Notes: generated by a model not told the origin, from the sequence alone. Positions 52,110 to 61,082 are shown, numbered from the stretch's first letter. The stretch: DNA of 64,000 bases from Microbacteriaceae bacterium (GCA_019638805.1 JAHBTA010000003.1:434001-498000), one strand, 5' to 3'. Numbers and translations are program-made.

Positions 52110-52909
52110 GCCTTCACCGTGCGCAGCACGCTCACGTCGCCGCCCACGGTGTTGACGCGTAGGTCGGTCCAGTGCTTGTCCAGGTCGCCCCACTTGCCCG
52201 CGATACGGCCCTTGACCCCGGAGAACGTCCCGTCGCCGAGTTGGAGCTTGCCGCCCACGGTGCTGAGCGTGTAGGAGGCGGGGACCTCGGCATCCATGCG
52301 CACCGTGACGGCGCCGCTGACCGAGTTGATCTTGAGCTCATCGGGGATGCCGGCCGCGTCGATCATGACCGCGCCGCTGACGTTGTCCGAGGACAGCCGC
52401 ACGATCTCGCCCGACGCCGTGAGGTCGCCGCTGACGCTGTGCGCGTCGATGTTGCCGTAGTGGTTGCGGACGGTGAGCTCACCGCTGACCGAGTTGAGCG
52501 AGAGGTCGCCGCGCACGCCGTCGACGACGATGTCGCCGCTCACGGTGCTGAGGCTCGCGTCCTCGGTCGTCCCGCTCAGCAGCGCGCTGGCCGAGACCAC
52601 TCCGAGCTTGACGCGCAGGCCGCGGGGAACCATGACGCTCACGTCGGCGCGGGCCTTGCCGCCGGTCCAGCTGCGGAACACGTCGATCCAGTTGTCCCAG
52701 CTGAGCTGTGGGTGATCGATCTCCACCTGGTCGCCGTCGACGCTCACCTTGAGGGGCTTGCCGGTCACCTCGTGCACCTCGACGCGGATGCCCGGCTCGT
52801 CGTGCGCGACGATGTCGATCTGGCCGCCGATGAGGCCGACCTTGAGGCTGCGGGCGCTCTCGATGTCGATCGTCTTGGGGCCGTCGACGAGCCACTTCTC
52901 CTGGGCCAT
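52106..52909 (-). CDS. DUF4097 family beta-helical protein
   Basis: A 267-residue protein with regularly spaced strands and repeated VSG motifs (SLSTVSGDIVVDGV, SLNSVSGELTVRN, DAHSVSGDLTAS, KINSVSGAVTV), the DUF4097/adhesin-like beta-helix. No signal peptide or helix, so it may be cytoplasmic. ATG 52909 has GAAGGGAGGG upstream. PadR-DUF4097 pairs are recurrent; the function is unknown, possibly envelope-stress related by analogy with LiaG-type proteins. Confidence 0.88.
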   Translation of the reverse strand: MAQEKWLVDGPKTIDIESARSLKVGLIGGQIDIVAHDEPGIRVEVHEVTGKPLKVSVDGDQVEIDHPQLSWDNWIDVFRSWTGGKARADVSVMVPRGLRVKLGVVSASALLSGTTEDASLSTVSGDIVVDGVRGDLSLNSVSGELTVRNHYGNIDAHSVSGDLTASGEIVRLSSDNVSGAVMIDAAGIPDELKINSVSGAVTVRMDAEVPASYTLSTVGGKLQLGDGTFSGVKGRIAGKWGDLDKHWTDLRVNTVGGDVSVLRTVKA

Positions 52910-52932
52910 CGGGGCCCTCCCTTCGTCCTTGA

Positions 52933-52989
52933 ACGCGATATATCGCGTCTTGCGGAACTCACGATATATCGCGACTCTCCCTAGGTCAA
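52933..52989 (-). promoter_or_regulatory. DUF4097-padR promoter with two PadR-type operators
   Basis: On the minus strand TTGACC (52989-52984) and TATCGT (52966-52961) are 17 bp apart, a good promoter. ACGCGATATATCGCGT (52933-52948) is a perfect palindrome downstream of the start site and TCACGATATATCGCGA (52959-52974), one mismatch, overlaps the -10. Centres are 26 bp apart. The layout fits autorepression by the PadR protein of the operon. Confidence 0.7.
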
Positions 52990-53000
52990 GTCGTGGCTCT

Positions 53001-53099
53001 TTGACCAAATGCAGGAGATTCTCTGGATGCCGGGGTCGCCCCCCAGCAAAACCGGGCCCCCAGCAGGCCCACCTCTCGAAATCTCCTGCATTTGGTCAA
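53001..53099. repeat. Inverted repeat TTGACCAAATGCAGGAGATT, intergenic copy
   Basis: Perfect 20-bp arms at 53001-53020 and 53080-53099 around 59 bp, between the divergent DUF4097 and MerR genes. The central 16 bp of each arm are identical to the arms in purL (29845-29928). Outer span of the 16-mers is 95 bp here and 84 bp in purL. The enclosed sequences are unrelated. No transposase or ORF is present. Confidence 0.85.
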
Positions 53100-53110
53100 C
53101 CGACCGCGAC

Positions 53111-53141
53111 TTGACGTTGACGTAGCGTCAACTCGTACGGT
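53111..53141 (+). promoter_or_regulatory. MerR-type promoter and operator
   Basis: TTGACG (53111-53116) and TACGGT (53136-53141) are separated by 19 bp, the overlong spacer typical of MerR-regulated promoters. GTTGACGTAGCGTCAAC (53116-53132), a 7-3-7 palindrome, fills the spacer. It drives the MerR gene itself, implying autoactivation. Confidence 0.75.
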
Positions 53142-53166
53142 CGGATCCGGAAGGAGGACAGCCACC

Positions 53167-53931
53167 TTGGAACAGCCCGAGTGGTCGATTCAGGACATCG
53201 CCCGGCTGGCGGGCACCACGAGCCGCACGCTGCGTCACTACGACGACGTCGGCCTCGTGACGCCCAGCCGGATCGGCGCCAATGGGTACCGCTACTACGA
53301 CGCGGACGCCCTGGTGCGTCTGCAGCGCGTGCTCCTGCTGCGCGAGCTCGGGCTCGGCATCCCGGCGATCGCCGAGGTGCTCGCCGGCCAGCGCGACGAC
53401 ACCGCCGCGCTGCGCACGCACCTGGAGTGGCTGTCCCAGGAACGGGAGCGCCTGGCCAGGCAGTACGCCAGCGTCGAGCGCACCATCGCAGAACTGGAAG
53501 GGGGTGAGAAACCGATGGCAGAGGACATGTTCGACGGGTTCGACCACACGCAGTACCGGGACGAGGTCGAGCAGCGCTGGGGGAAGGACGCCTACGCGAA
53601 GAGCGACGCCTGGTGGCGGGCGCTGTCCGACGAGGACAAGCGCGCCTGGCGGGCGAAGATGGAGCTCCTCGGGTCCGACTGGATCGAGGCCGCACAGCGC
53701 GGCATCGACCCGGCCGGCGACGAGGCGCAGGCCCTCGCGAAGCGCCAGTTCGAGTGGCTGCGCGGCATCCCCGGCACGCCCGGCGGCGGCGCGGCCGGGC
53801 CCACGAAGGAGTACTTCACGGGGCTGGCCGAGATGTACGTCGCCGACGAGCGCTTCGCCGCCAACTACGGCGGTGCCGAGGGCGCGGCCTTCGTGCGCGA
53901 CGCGATGCTGAGGTTTGCCGAAAGCCTCTAG
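53167..53931 (+). CDS. MerR-family regulator with TipAS drug-binding domain (TipA-like)
   Basis: 254 residues from TTG 53167, which has AAGGAGGAC at 53151-53159; upstream in-frame starts would precede the promoter. N-terminal MerR HTH WSIQDIARLAGTTSRTLRHYDDVGLV, written here as WSIQDIARLAGTTSR and LRHYDDVGLV, then NGYRYYDADALVRLQRVLLL, a coiled coil, and a TipAS domain (MFDGFDHTQYRDEVEQRWG; AYAKSDAWWRALSDEDK). TipA proteins bind thiopeptides and activate transcription. ATG 53515 could give a free TipAS. Overlaps the convergent YczE gene by 4 bp. Confidence 0.9.
   Translation: MEQPEWSIQDIARLAGTTSRTLRHYDDVGLVTPSRIGANGYRYYDADALVRLQRVLLLRELGLGIPAIAEVLAGQRDDTAALRTHLEWLSQERERLARQYASVERTIAELEGGEKPMAEDMFDGFDHTQYRDEVEQRWGKDAYAKSDAWWRALSDEDKRAWRAKMELLGSDWIEAAQRGIDPAGDEAQALAKRQFEWLRGIPGTPGGGAAGPTKEYFTGLAEMYVADERFAANYGGAEGAAFVRDAMLRFAESL
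53515..53931 (+). other. Possible internal translation start giving stand-alone TipAS domain (138 aa)
   Basis: In-frame ATG 53515 (residue 117) is preceded by AAGGGGGTGAG, a good Shine-Dalgarno at proper distance, and begins exactly at the TipAS domain. In Streptomyces tipA, an internal start yields an abundant TipAS that sequesters drug; the same arrangement seems present here. Confidence 0.55.
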
Positions 53932-54608
53932 CGCTGCGCGGCCGGGGCGGCTTCGGTGGATGCCGGGGTCGCCCCGTCCGGCACGCGCAGCACCGGCAGG
54001 GTCACGTTCACCATCGGACCGATGAGCAGCGCGAAGGCGAGGGTCCCGATCCCGACCTGGCCGCCCAGGATCCAGCCGATGACGAGCACGGTGATCTCGA
54101 GGCCCGAGCGCACGATCCAGATGCGCAGGCCGGTGCGCGCGTGCAACCCGGTCATGAGCCCGTCGCGCGGACCCGGTCCGAGACGCGCGCCGATGTAGAG
54201 CCCGGTGGCGATCGCGAGCAGCACGAGCCCGGCCGTGTATACGAGCCCCTGCAGCCACGGCGTGTGCTGCTGCGGGATGATCCACAGACCGAGCTGCGCG
54301 CTCGGTCCGATGAGCAGGACGTTGAGCACCGTCCCCACGCCCGGCTTCTGGCGGATCGGGATCCACAGCAGCAGCACGACGACGCCGATGAGGTTGGTGA
54401 GCAGCCCGAACGCCAGCCCGGTCTGCACGACGAGCCCCTGGGTCAGCACGTCCCACGGCGAGACCCCGATGCCCGCACGCACCATGAGCGCGATCGCGAT
54501 GCCGTAGAGGAAGAGCCCCAGCAGCAGCTGGACGATGCGACGGGTCCAGAGCAGCCGCGGATCGAGCGCGCGGGAGCCTTCGCGAGGCGAGTGGGCCAAT
54601 TTCGTCAC
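53928..54608 (-). CDS. YczE-type membrane protein
   Basis: A 226-residue protein with about five helices: LLLGLFLYGIAIALMVRAGI, GVSPWDVLTQGL, LGPGPRDGLMTGL and VIGWILGGQVGIGTLAFALL, all typical of the YczE/YitT-like family. GTG 54608 is preferred (a possible -10 lies about 6 nt upstream) over ATG 54641, which would overlap the divergent promoter. Paired with the MocR regulator as in known YczR-YczE loci; role unknown, perhaps vitamin or amino-acid transport. Confidence 0.88.
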   Translation of the reverse strand: MTKLAHSPREGSRALDPRLLWTRRIVQLLLGLFLYGIAIALMVRAGIGVSPWDVLTQGLVVQTGLAFGLLTNLIGVVVLLLWIPIRQKPGVGTVLNVLLIGPSAQLGLWIIPQQHTPWLQGLVYTAGLVLLAIATGLYIGARLGPGPRDGLMTGLHARTGLRIWIVRSGLEITVLVIGWILGGQVGIGTLAFALLIGPMVNVTLPVLRVPDGATPASTEAAPAAQR

Positions 54609-54625
54609 CCTGGTATCCAAGGGCT

Positions 54626-54654
54626 GGATTGGCCTTCTCACAAGGGGCCAATCC
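54626..54654. promoter_or_regulatory. Candidate MocR/YczR operator
   Basis: GGATTGGCC (54626-54634) and GGCCAATCC (54646-54654) form a perfect 9-bp inverted repeat with an 11-bp spacer in the 62-bp divergent gap. It lies just upstream of TAGGGT (54658-54663), the probable -10 of the MocR gene, and over the promoter of the YczE gene. Confidence 0.55.
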
Positions 54655-54670
54655 GCGTAGGGTGGCCGGT

Positions 54671-56098
54671 GTGAGTTCGCTGTCCGCCCGCGCCCTCGGC
54701 GCCCTCCTGCAGAACTGGCGCACGTCCGGCACGGGGCCGGCCTACTCGGCGCTCGCCGACCGCATCCGGCTGCTCGTGCTCGACGGACGTCTGCCGCTCG
54801 GCACGCGCCTGCCCGCCGAGCGCGAACTCGCCGCGCACCTGGGCCTCAGCCGCACGACCGTCTCGGCCGGTTACGCCGACCTGCGCGAATCCGGGTATCT
54901 GGACAGCATCCGCGGATCCGGCAGCGTCGTGCGGCTGCCATCGCGCGGGTCGACCGCGGCCCCCGACCCGACGGTGAGCGCCGACCTGCTCGACTTCAGC
55001 AAGGCCACCCTCCCGGCCGTCCCCGCGGTCGCCGCGGCGAGCGAACGGGCCGCCGCGCTGCTGCCCTCGTTCCTGGGCGAATCCGGGTTCGACGCCTTGG
55101 GCCTGCGCGTGGTGCGGCAGGCGCTCGCCGATCGCTACACCTCGCGGGGACTCCCCACCGACGCCGACGAGATCATGATCACGATCGGCGCGCAGCACGC
55201 CATCGGCCTGCTCTCGCGCACCCTGCTCTCCCGCGGCGACCGCGCGCTCGTCGAGGTGCCCAGCTACCCGCACGCCTTCGACGCGCTGCGCACGGCGGGT
55301 GCCCGGCTCGTGCCCGTGCCGGTCACCTCGGACGAGGGCTGGGACGAGGTCGCCCTCGAGCAGGCGTTCCAGCGCACGAGCCCGACCCTTGGCTACCTCA
55401 TGCCCGACCACCACAACCCGACCGGCACCTCGATGTCGGATGAGCTGCGCACCCGCACGATCGAGCTCGCGGCTCGCCAGGGGACGACGCTCATCGTCGA
55501 CGAGACCATGGCCGAGTTGGGCCTCGACGGGCAGCCGCAGCGGGCGCCGTTCGCCGCATCCGGCCGCGCGGTCACGATCGGCTCGGTGGGCAAGACCATC
55601 TGGGGCGGCCTGCGGCTCGGGTGGATCCGCGCCGACCGCGAGCTCATCCAGCGCGCTTCGCGGGCCCGGTTCGCCCTCGACCTCGGCACCCCGATCTTCG
55701 AGCAGCTCATCCTGCTCGAGCTGCTCCCCGAGTACGACCGCATCCTCGTCGACCGCCGGGAGTACCTGCGCGCCGGGCGGGATCACCTGGTCGCCCGGCT
55801 GGGACGGGACTTCCCGCAGTGGGCGGTCCCGCATCCGCCCGGGGGTCTCACGGTCTGGGCCAACCTCGGCGCTCCGGTGAGCTCGCAGCTCGCGCTCGCC
55901 GCGCGCGGGCACGGCCTGGTGGTCGCGGCCGGGCCGCGGTTCGGCATCGACGGGGTCTTCGAGCGGTTCATCCGCATTCCGTTCAGCCACCCGGCCGACC
56001 TCATCGACCGCGCGGTCGACGCGCTCACCGCCGCGTGGGGCGACATCGTCCGCACGCCCATGCCGGTCGGCGACGACGAGCTCGCCGCGGTGGTCTGA
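54671..56098 (+). CDS. MocR-type PLP-dependent transcriptional regulator (YczR-like)
   Basis: 475 residues: GntR winged HTH (LADRIRLLVLDGRLPLGTRL; LPAERELAAHLGLSRTTVSA) fused to a class I aminotransferase domain with PDHHNPTGTSM, VDETMAEL and the PLP-lysine region TIGSVGKTIWGGLRLGW. Such proteins sense PLP or an aldimine and do not act as enzymes. GTG 54671 is 7 nt after TAGGGT (leaderless). Divergent from YczE, its probable target. Confidence 0.92.
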   Translation: MSSLSARALGALLQNWRTSGTGPAYSALADRIRLLVLDGRLPLGTRLPAERELAAHLGLSRTTVSAGYADLRESGYLDSIRGSGSVVRLPSRGSTAAPDPTVSADLLDFSKATLPAVPAVAAASERAAALLPSFLGESGFDALGLRVVRQALADRYTSRGLPTDADEIMITIGAQHAIGLLSRTLLSRGDRALVEVPSYPHAFDALRTAGARLVPVPVTSDEGWDEVALEQAFQRTSPTLGYLMPDHHNPTGTSMSDELRTRTIELAARQGTTLIVDETMAELGLDGQPQRAPFAASGRAVTIGSVGKTIWGGLRLGWIRADRELIQRASRARFALDLGTPIFEQLILLELLPEYDRILVDRREYLRAGRDHLVARLGRDFPQWAVPHPPGGLTVWANLGAPVSSQLALAARGHGLVVAAGPRFGIDGVFERFIRIPFSHPADLIDRAVDALTAAWGDIVRTPMPVGDDELAAVV

Positions 56099-56210
56099 CC
56101 GGCTCCCCAGCGCGCTTTCATCCCGCGGGAGTACGGTGCGCGGGCGCGCACAGGAATACTTGAGAGAGTGCACAGCGGCGTGCCGTCCCGCTTGACCACC
56201 GAGGAGTCCC

Positions 56211-59200
56211 GTGCACCTGCTGTCCGTCTTCAGCCTGCGCAACCGCGCGCTGATCGCCCTGCTGACCCTCGTGGTCGGCGGATTCGGCGCATTCGCACTG
56301 ACCACCCTCAAGCAGGACCTCTTCCCGCAGCTCACCATTCCGCAGCTCGTCGTGGTCACCAGCTATCCGGGGGCCAGCCCCGACGTGGTCGAGACCGACG
56401 TGTCGACGCCCATCGAGACCGCCATCCAGGGCGTGCCCGGCCTGGACGGCACGGTGGCGACCTCGACCTCGGGGGCCTCCACGGTATCCGCATCGTTCGA
56501 GTACGGCACCAACATCGCGACGGCCGAGCAGAAGGTCCAGCTGGCCATCAACCGGCTCACCACGCTGCCCGAGGGCGCGCAGGTCAATGTGCTCACCGGG
56601 TCGCTCGACGACTTCCCGGTCATCCAGATCGCGGTCACGAGCGACCTCGACAGCGACGAGCTGTCCGCCCGGCTCGAGGCATCGACCATCACCGACATCC
56701 AGCAGCTCGACGGGGTGCGCGAGGCCGCTCTGCTCGGAACCACCGGCAAGCGCGTCACCATCACGCCCGACCTGGACGACCTGGCCGAGGCCGGGTTCAC
56801 GAGCCAGGACATCCGCGACGCCCTCAAGAACAACGGCGTGCTGCTGGCCACCGGCCAGATCACCGAGGACGGTCAGACCCTCACGGTGCAATCCGGTGAG
56901 CGGCTGACCAGCGCCGACGACATCGCCGCCCTGCCCCTGCTCGGCGGCCGCGACCCGGTGACCCTGCCCGACGGAACGGTCGTGAAACCGAAGGACTACA
57001 CGATCGGCGACCTCGCCGACGTCGCCGTGGTCGACCAGGAGGTCACCGGCATCTCGCGCGTCAACGGCGAGCCGGCCCTGACCATCTCGGTCACCAAGAC
57101 CCCGGACGGCAACACGGTCGAGGTGTCGAAGGACGTGCGGGATGCGATCCCGGACCTCGAGGCCGCGATCGGCGACGGCACGAAGTTCACGATCGTGTTC
57201 GACCAGGCGCCCTACATCCAGCAGTCGATCGAATCGCTCGCCACCGAGGGACTGCTCGGGCTCGCGTTCGCCGTGGTCGTCATCCTGATCTTCCTGCTGT
57301 CGATCCGCTCGACCCTGGTGACCGCGATCTCGATCCCGCTCTCGGTGCTCATCACGTTCCTCGCGATGCTCGCGACCGGGTACTCGCTCAACGTCATCAC
57401 CCTCGGTGCGCTCACCATCGCGATCGGCCGCGTCGTCGACGACTCGATCGTCGTCATCGAGAACATCAAGAGACACCTGGGGCTCGGCGAGTCCAAGCTG
57501 GATGCGATCAAGGCCGGGGTGCGCGAGGTCGCCACCGCGGTCACCGCCTCCACCGTCACGACCGTGGCCGTCTTCCTGCCGCTGGCCCTGGTCAGCGACC
57601 TGACCGGCGAGCTGTTCCGGCCGTTCGCCCTGACCGTCACGATCGCGCTCGCCGCGTCGCTCTTCGTGTCGCTGACGATCGTCCCGGTGCTGGCCTACTG
57701 GTTCCTCAAGTCGCCCAAGCCCGAGACCATCGAGCGCCTGCGCGCGGAGCGGGAGGCGGGCGGCGACGAACTGGATCGCCCCACCCTCCTGCAGCGCATG
57801 TACCTCCCGATCGTGCGCTGGACGGTGCGCTTCCCCGCGATCACCCTCGCCTTCGCGCTGATCGTCATGGCCGGCAGCTTCGGGCTCGCCACCACGCTGC
57901 CGACCAACTTCATCGGCAACAGCGGCCAGAACACGCTCACCGTCACCCAGAAGCTGCCCGCCGGCACGAGCCTCGCCGCGACCGACGAGGCGTCGACGGA
58001 TGTCGAGGACGGCCTGCGTGGGATCGACGGCATCGACATCGTGCAGGTCTCGATCGGGTCGAGCGGCAACTCGTTCCGCGCGTTCTTCGGCGGTGGGCAG
58101 AGCGTGACCTACTCGGTCACGACCGACGAGGACGCCGACCAGGAGACCATCCAGGACGACGTGCGCGCGCTCATCGACGGGCTCGATCCGGATCAGGTCG
58201 GCGAGGTGACCCTGGAGGCCGGCGGGTCCTCCTTCGCCTCGAGCGACATCGAGATCCAGGTCGAGGCGCCTAGCGGGGAGACGCTCGAGCGGGCGGCCGA
58301 CCAGGTGCTCGAGGCGGTGCAGGGGCTATCGGTCACGGCGCAGGCCGAGAGCGATCTGGCCGTCGTGCAGCCCTACCTGGCGATCCAGGTCGACCGCGAC
58401 AAGGCGGCCGAGTACGGGCTGAGCGAGATCGCCGTCGGCGGCATCGTCGCGGACGCCATGCTGCCCGCCTCGATCGGCACCGTCGTGATCGACGAGAACA
58501 CCCTCAACGTCTACATCACCAACCCGGACGCACCGCTCACCGCCGAGGAGTTGCGGAACTTCGAGATCCCCACGGCGAAGGGCATCAAGAAGCTCTCGGC
58601 GCTCGCCACGGTCGAGGTGGTCGACGGACCCTCCAGCATCACCACGATCCGCGGGGTTCGCAGCGCGACCATCACGGTGACGCCCAACGGGCAGGATGTC
58701 GGGACGGCATCCTCGACCGTCGCCGCGGCCGTCGAGGCGCTCGACCTGCCCGACGGCGCGAGCGCCACCCTGGGCGGGGTCACCGCGGACCAGCAGAACG
58801 CCTTCTCGCAGCTCGGGCTCGCGCTGCTGGCCGCGATCCTCATCGTGTACACGGTCATGGTCGCGACGTTCCGCAGCCTGCGGCAGCCGCTGCTGCTGCT
58901 CGTGTCGGTTCCGTTCGCGGCGACCGGTGCGGTGCTGCTGCAGCTGGCCTCGGGGGTTCCCCTCGGGGTGGCCTCGATCATCGGCCTGCTCATGCTCGTG
59001 GGCATCGTCGTGACCAACGCGATCGTGCTCATCGACCTGGTCAACCAGTACCGCGACCGCGGATTGAAGGTCGGCGACGCTGTGACGCACGGTGCCGCGC
59101 GGAGGCTGCGGCCCATCCTCATGACCGCGCTCGCCACGATCTTCGCGCTCGTGCCGATGGCGCTCGGCATCACCGGGCACGGGGGCTTCATCTCGCAGCC

Positions 59201-59882
59201 GCTCGCGATCATCGTGATCGGCGGGCTCATCTCCTCGACCGTGCTGACCCTGATCGTGCTGCCCTCGCTCTACGCGCTCGTCGAAGGCGCGAAGGAGCGG
59301 CGCGAGGAGCGCCGGGCGCGCAAGGTTGCCGGCGGCGGGAAGGCGCCACGGGGCAAGGCCGGGCGGGAGACGTCGCGCGAGGGGGCCGGGCCGGGCGCGC
59401 CGCGCGGCGGGGCCGACCGCGATACGTCGGCGGAGGTCGCGGCGTGGGCCCAGGCCGAGTCGTTGCCGCCGACGCGGGACCTGCCCACCGCGCAGCCCGA
59501 GCCGCTCGTGCCCTCGAACCACCCGCTGCCGACGCCGAGCCCGGCGCCCGCGCCTGCGGCGCCCGCCACGAGCCCTGCGCCGGTGAGCCCTCAGGCTCCG
59601 GCCGCACCGGTTCAGGTGCCCGCGCCGGTTGCCGCTCCGGTGACGGCTCCCGCTCCGGCGGTCGCTCCTGCCCCGGCGCCTGCCCCGGCGCCATCTCCTG
59701 CGCCTGCCCCGGCTCCTGCCGCCGCACCCGCACCCGCACCGGGACCGGTCCCGGCGTCGCCGCCGCCGCCATTCCCGGCGCCGGCTCCCCCGCCGTACCC
59801 CGCCGCGACGCCCCCGGCATTCCCGCCGCCGCCTCCAGCGGCCGCGCCGCCCTCGGCCTTCCCGCCGCCTGCGCGCCCCTGA
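56211..59882 (+). CDS. RND efflux transporter, AcrB/SwrC-like, with Pro/Ala-rich C-terminal tail
   Basis: 1,223 residues. Twelve helices in the HAE-type order: helix 1 ALIALLTLVVGGFGAFAL, two large outer loops, and the proton-relay Asp pair in IGRVVDDSIVVIENI (helix 4); GIVVTNAIVLIDLVNQYRDRG in helix 11. It ends with about 190 residues of basic then Pro/Ala repeats in the cytoplasm, not part of the family. Gram-positive members such as SwrC export lipopeptides and work without an outer membrane channel. GTG 56211 has GAGGAG upstream. No TetR or adaptor gene adjoins it. Confidence 0.92.
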   Translation: MHLLSVFSLRNRALIALLTLVVGGFGAFALTTLKQDLFPQLTIPQLVVVTSYPGASPDVVETDVSTPIETAIQGVPGLDGTVATSTSGASTVSASFEYGTNIATAEQKVQLAINRLTTLPEGAQVNVLTGSLDDFPVIQIAVTSDLDSDELSARLEASTITDIQQLDGVREAALLGTTGKRVTITPDLDDLAEAGFTSQDIRDALKNNGVLLATGQITEDGQTLTVQSGERLTSADDIAALPLLGGRDPVTLPDGTVVKPKDYTIGDLADVAVVDQEVTGISRVNGEPALTISVTKTPDGNTVEVSKDVRDAIPDLEAAIGDGTKFTIVFDQAPYIQQSIESLATEGLLGLAFAVVVILIFLLSIRSTLVTAISIPLSVLITFLAMLATGYSLNVITLGALTIAIGRVVDDSIVVIENIKRHLGLGESKLDAIKAGVREVATAVTASTVTTVAVFLPLALVSDLTGELFRPFALTVTIALAASLFVSLTIVPVLAYWFLKSPKPETIERLRAEREAGGDELDRPTLLQRMYLPIVRWTVRFPAITLAFALIVMAGSFGLATTLPTNFIGNSGQNTLTVTQKLPAGTSLAATDEASTDVEDGLRGIDGIDIVQVSIGSSGNSFRAFFGGGQSVTYSVTTDEDADQETIQDDVRALIDGLDPDQVGEVTLEAGGSSFASSDIEIQVEAPSGETLERAADQVLEAVQGLSVTAQAESDLAVVQPYLAIQVDRDKAAEYGLSEIAVGGIVADAMLPASIGTVVIDENTLNVYITNPDAPLTAEELRNFEIPTAKGIKKLSALATVEVVDGPSSITTIRGVRSATITVTPNGQDVGTASSTVAAAVEALDLPDGASATLGGVTADQQNAFSQLGLALLAAILIVYTVMVATFRSLRQPLLLLVSVPFAATGAVLLQLASGVPLGVASIIGLLMLVGIVVTNAIVLIDLVNQYRDRGLKVGDAVTHGAARRLRPILMTALATIFALVPMALGITGHGGFISQPLAIIVIGGLISSTVLTLIVLPSLYALVEGAKERREERRARKVAGGGKAPRGKAGRETSREGAGPGAPRGGADRDTSAEVAAWAQAESLPPTRDLPTAQPEPLVPSNHPLPTPSPAPAPAAPATSPAPVSPQAPAAPVQVPAPVAAPVTAPAPAVAPAPAPAPAPSPAPAPAPAAAPAPAPGPVPASPPPPFPAPAPPPYPAATPPAFPPPPPAAAPPSAFPPPARP

Positions 59883-59989
59883 ACCCCCGCCGCCGGGGCA
59901 CCCTGCCGAACGGGCAGAGATGGTCGTTTCGCGGGCGGCTGATTAGCTACACGTGCCCGCTCGGCCCGCTCGTCGAAACAAGTGCGGGT

Positions 59990-60922
59990 TCAGCCGGCGC
60001 CCAGCGTGGTCGGCTCGGCGAGGTGCTCCGCCAGGAACGCGGCGATGCGCGCCTTGAGCTCCGCGTCGAGCATCGCGAGCGAGTGCTGCGTCCCCTCGAC
60101 CCGCGCGTAGTCGACCGGAACCGCCGCCGCGCGCAGTCCGGCGACGAGCAACTCGGCCTGACCGATCGGGATCATCTCGTCCGTCGAATGCGCGATGAAG
60201 AACGGCGGATCGGTTGCGTCGATCGCGTAGGTGGCGGATGCCTCGGCCGCCTTCGCGCACCCCTGCGGCACCGCACACCCCAGGTACGCGAGCTGCACGG
60301 GGACGAACTCGTCCCGCACCGCGAGGCCGGTCAGGTCGATCGGCCCGCTGATCTCGACCACCGCCGCAACACGCGACCCGGACCCGAGATCGCCCGAGCC
60401 GCTCGTGCCGAGCAGTGCGACCAGGTTGCCGCCGGCCGACCCGCCGAGGGCACCGATGCGCTCCGGGTCGATGAGGAAGCGCTGCGCCTGCTCGGGTGCT
60501 CGAAGCCAGGCCACCACGGAACGCACGTCGTCGAATGCGGCCGGGAAGACATCCGCGGGCGCCAGCCGGTAGTTCACCGAGACGGCAAGGTAGCCCTCGG
60601 CGGCGAGCCACTGACACACCGAGCGCCACGCCGGGTCGGCCTTGTCGCCGCGTGCCCAACTGCCGCCGTGCACGACGAGCATCGCGGCGAGCGAGGTCTG
60701 GCCCGAAGCGGGCGGGAGGCACACGTCGAGGCGCTGCAGCGGGTCGGTCCCGTAGGGGATGTCGGCGAGCACCTCGATCTGCGACAGAGCGTCGAGCCCG
60801 TGGTCGTCTGCGACCGCGGGAGTGAGCACCGCATCCGTCTGCGCGGCGGGCGCGCAGCCGGCCAGCATGGCGATGATCGCGAGCGCGCCGGCGCGGGCCA
60901 CGATGCCCGGGTCCGCACGCAT
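59990..60922 (-). CDS. Alpha/beta-hydrolase lipoprotein, HSL-like esterase
   Basis: A 310-residue esterase with signal peptide and lipobox (AIIAMLAGCA, Cys23). HGGSWARGD is the oxyanion HGGG-type motif, GGSAGGNLVALLG the nucleophile elbow, and the Asp (HSTDEM) and His (EGTQHSL) complete the triad. Anchored outside the membrane, probably hydrolysing small esters. TAGTAT (60934-60929) is 6 nt upstream of ATG 60922 (leaderless). The gap 59883-59989 has only weak hairpins. Confidence 0.9.
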   Translation of the reverse strand: MRADPGIVARAGALAIIAMLAGCAPAAQTDAVLTPAVADDHGLDALSQIEVLADIPYGTDPLQRLDVCLPPASGQTSLAAMLVVHGGSWARGDKADPAWRSVCQWLAAEGYLAVSVNYRLAPADVFPAAFDDVRSVVAWLRAPEQAQRFLIDPERIGALGGSAGGNLVALLGTSGSGDLGSGSRVAAVVEISGPIDLTGLAVRDEFVPVQLAYLGCAVPQGCAKAAEASATYAIDATDPPFFIAHSTDEMIPIGQAELLVAGLRAAAVPVDYARVEGTQHSLAMLDAELKARIAAFLAEHLAEPTTLGAG

Positions 60923-61082
60923 CTGGGAATACTAGTTCGCCGCGAGCGCGGGGTACATGCGGTTCGCAGGTTCATCCGGTATCGTCGCCGGGTCGGCTCT
61001 CGACACCGCGGCGTCGCCGCATGTACGTCGAACGGGCCGGTTCGGCTGCAACGTGTGCGGCCCTCGACCCGGAAGATCAGTC

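Noticed and set aside
59883..59989. Gene fragment between the RND gene and the esterase gene
   Set aside because: No frame with recognisable protein sequence; only weak hairpins that might help termination.
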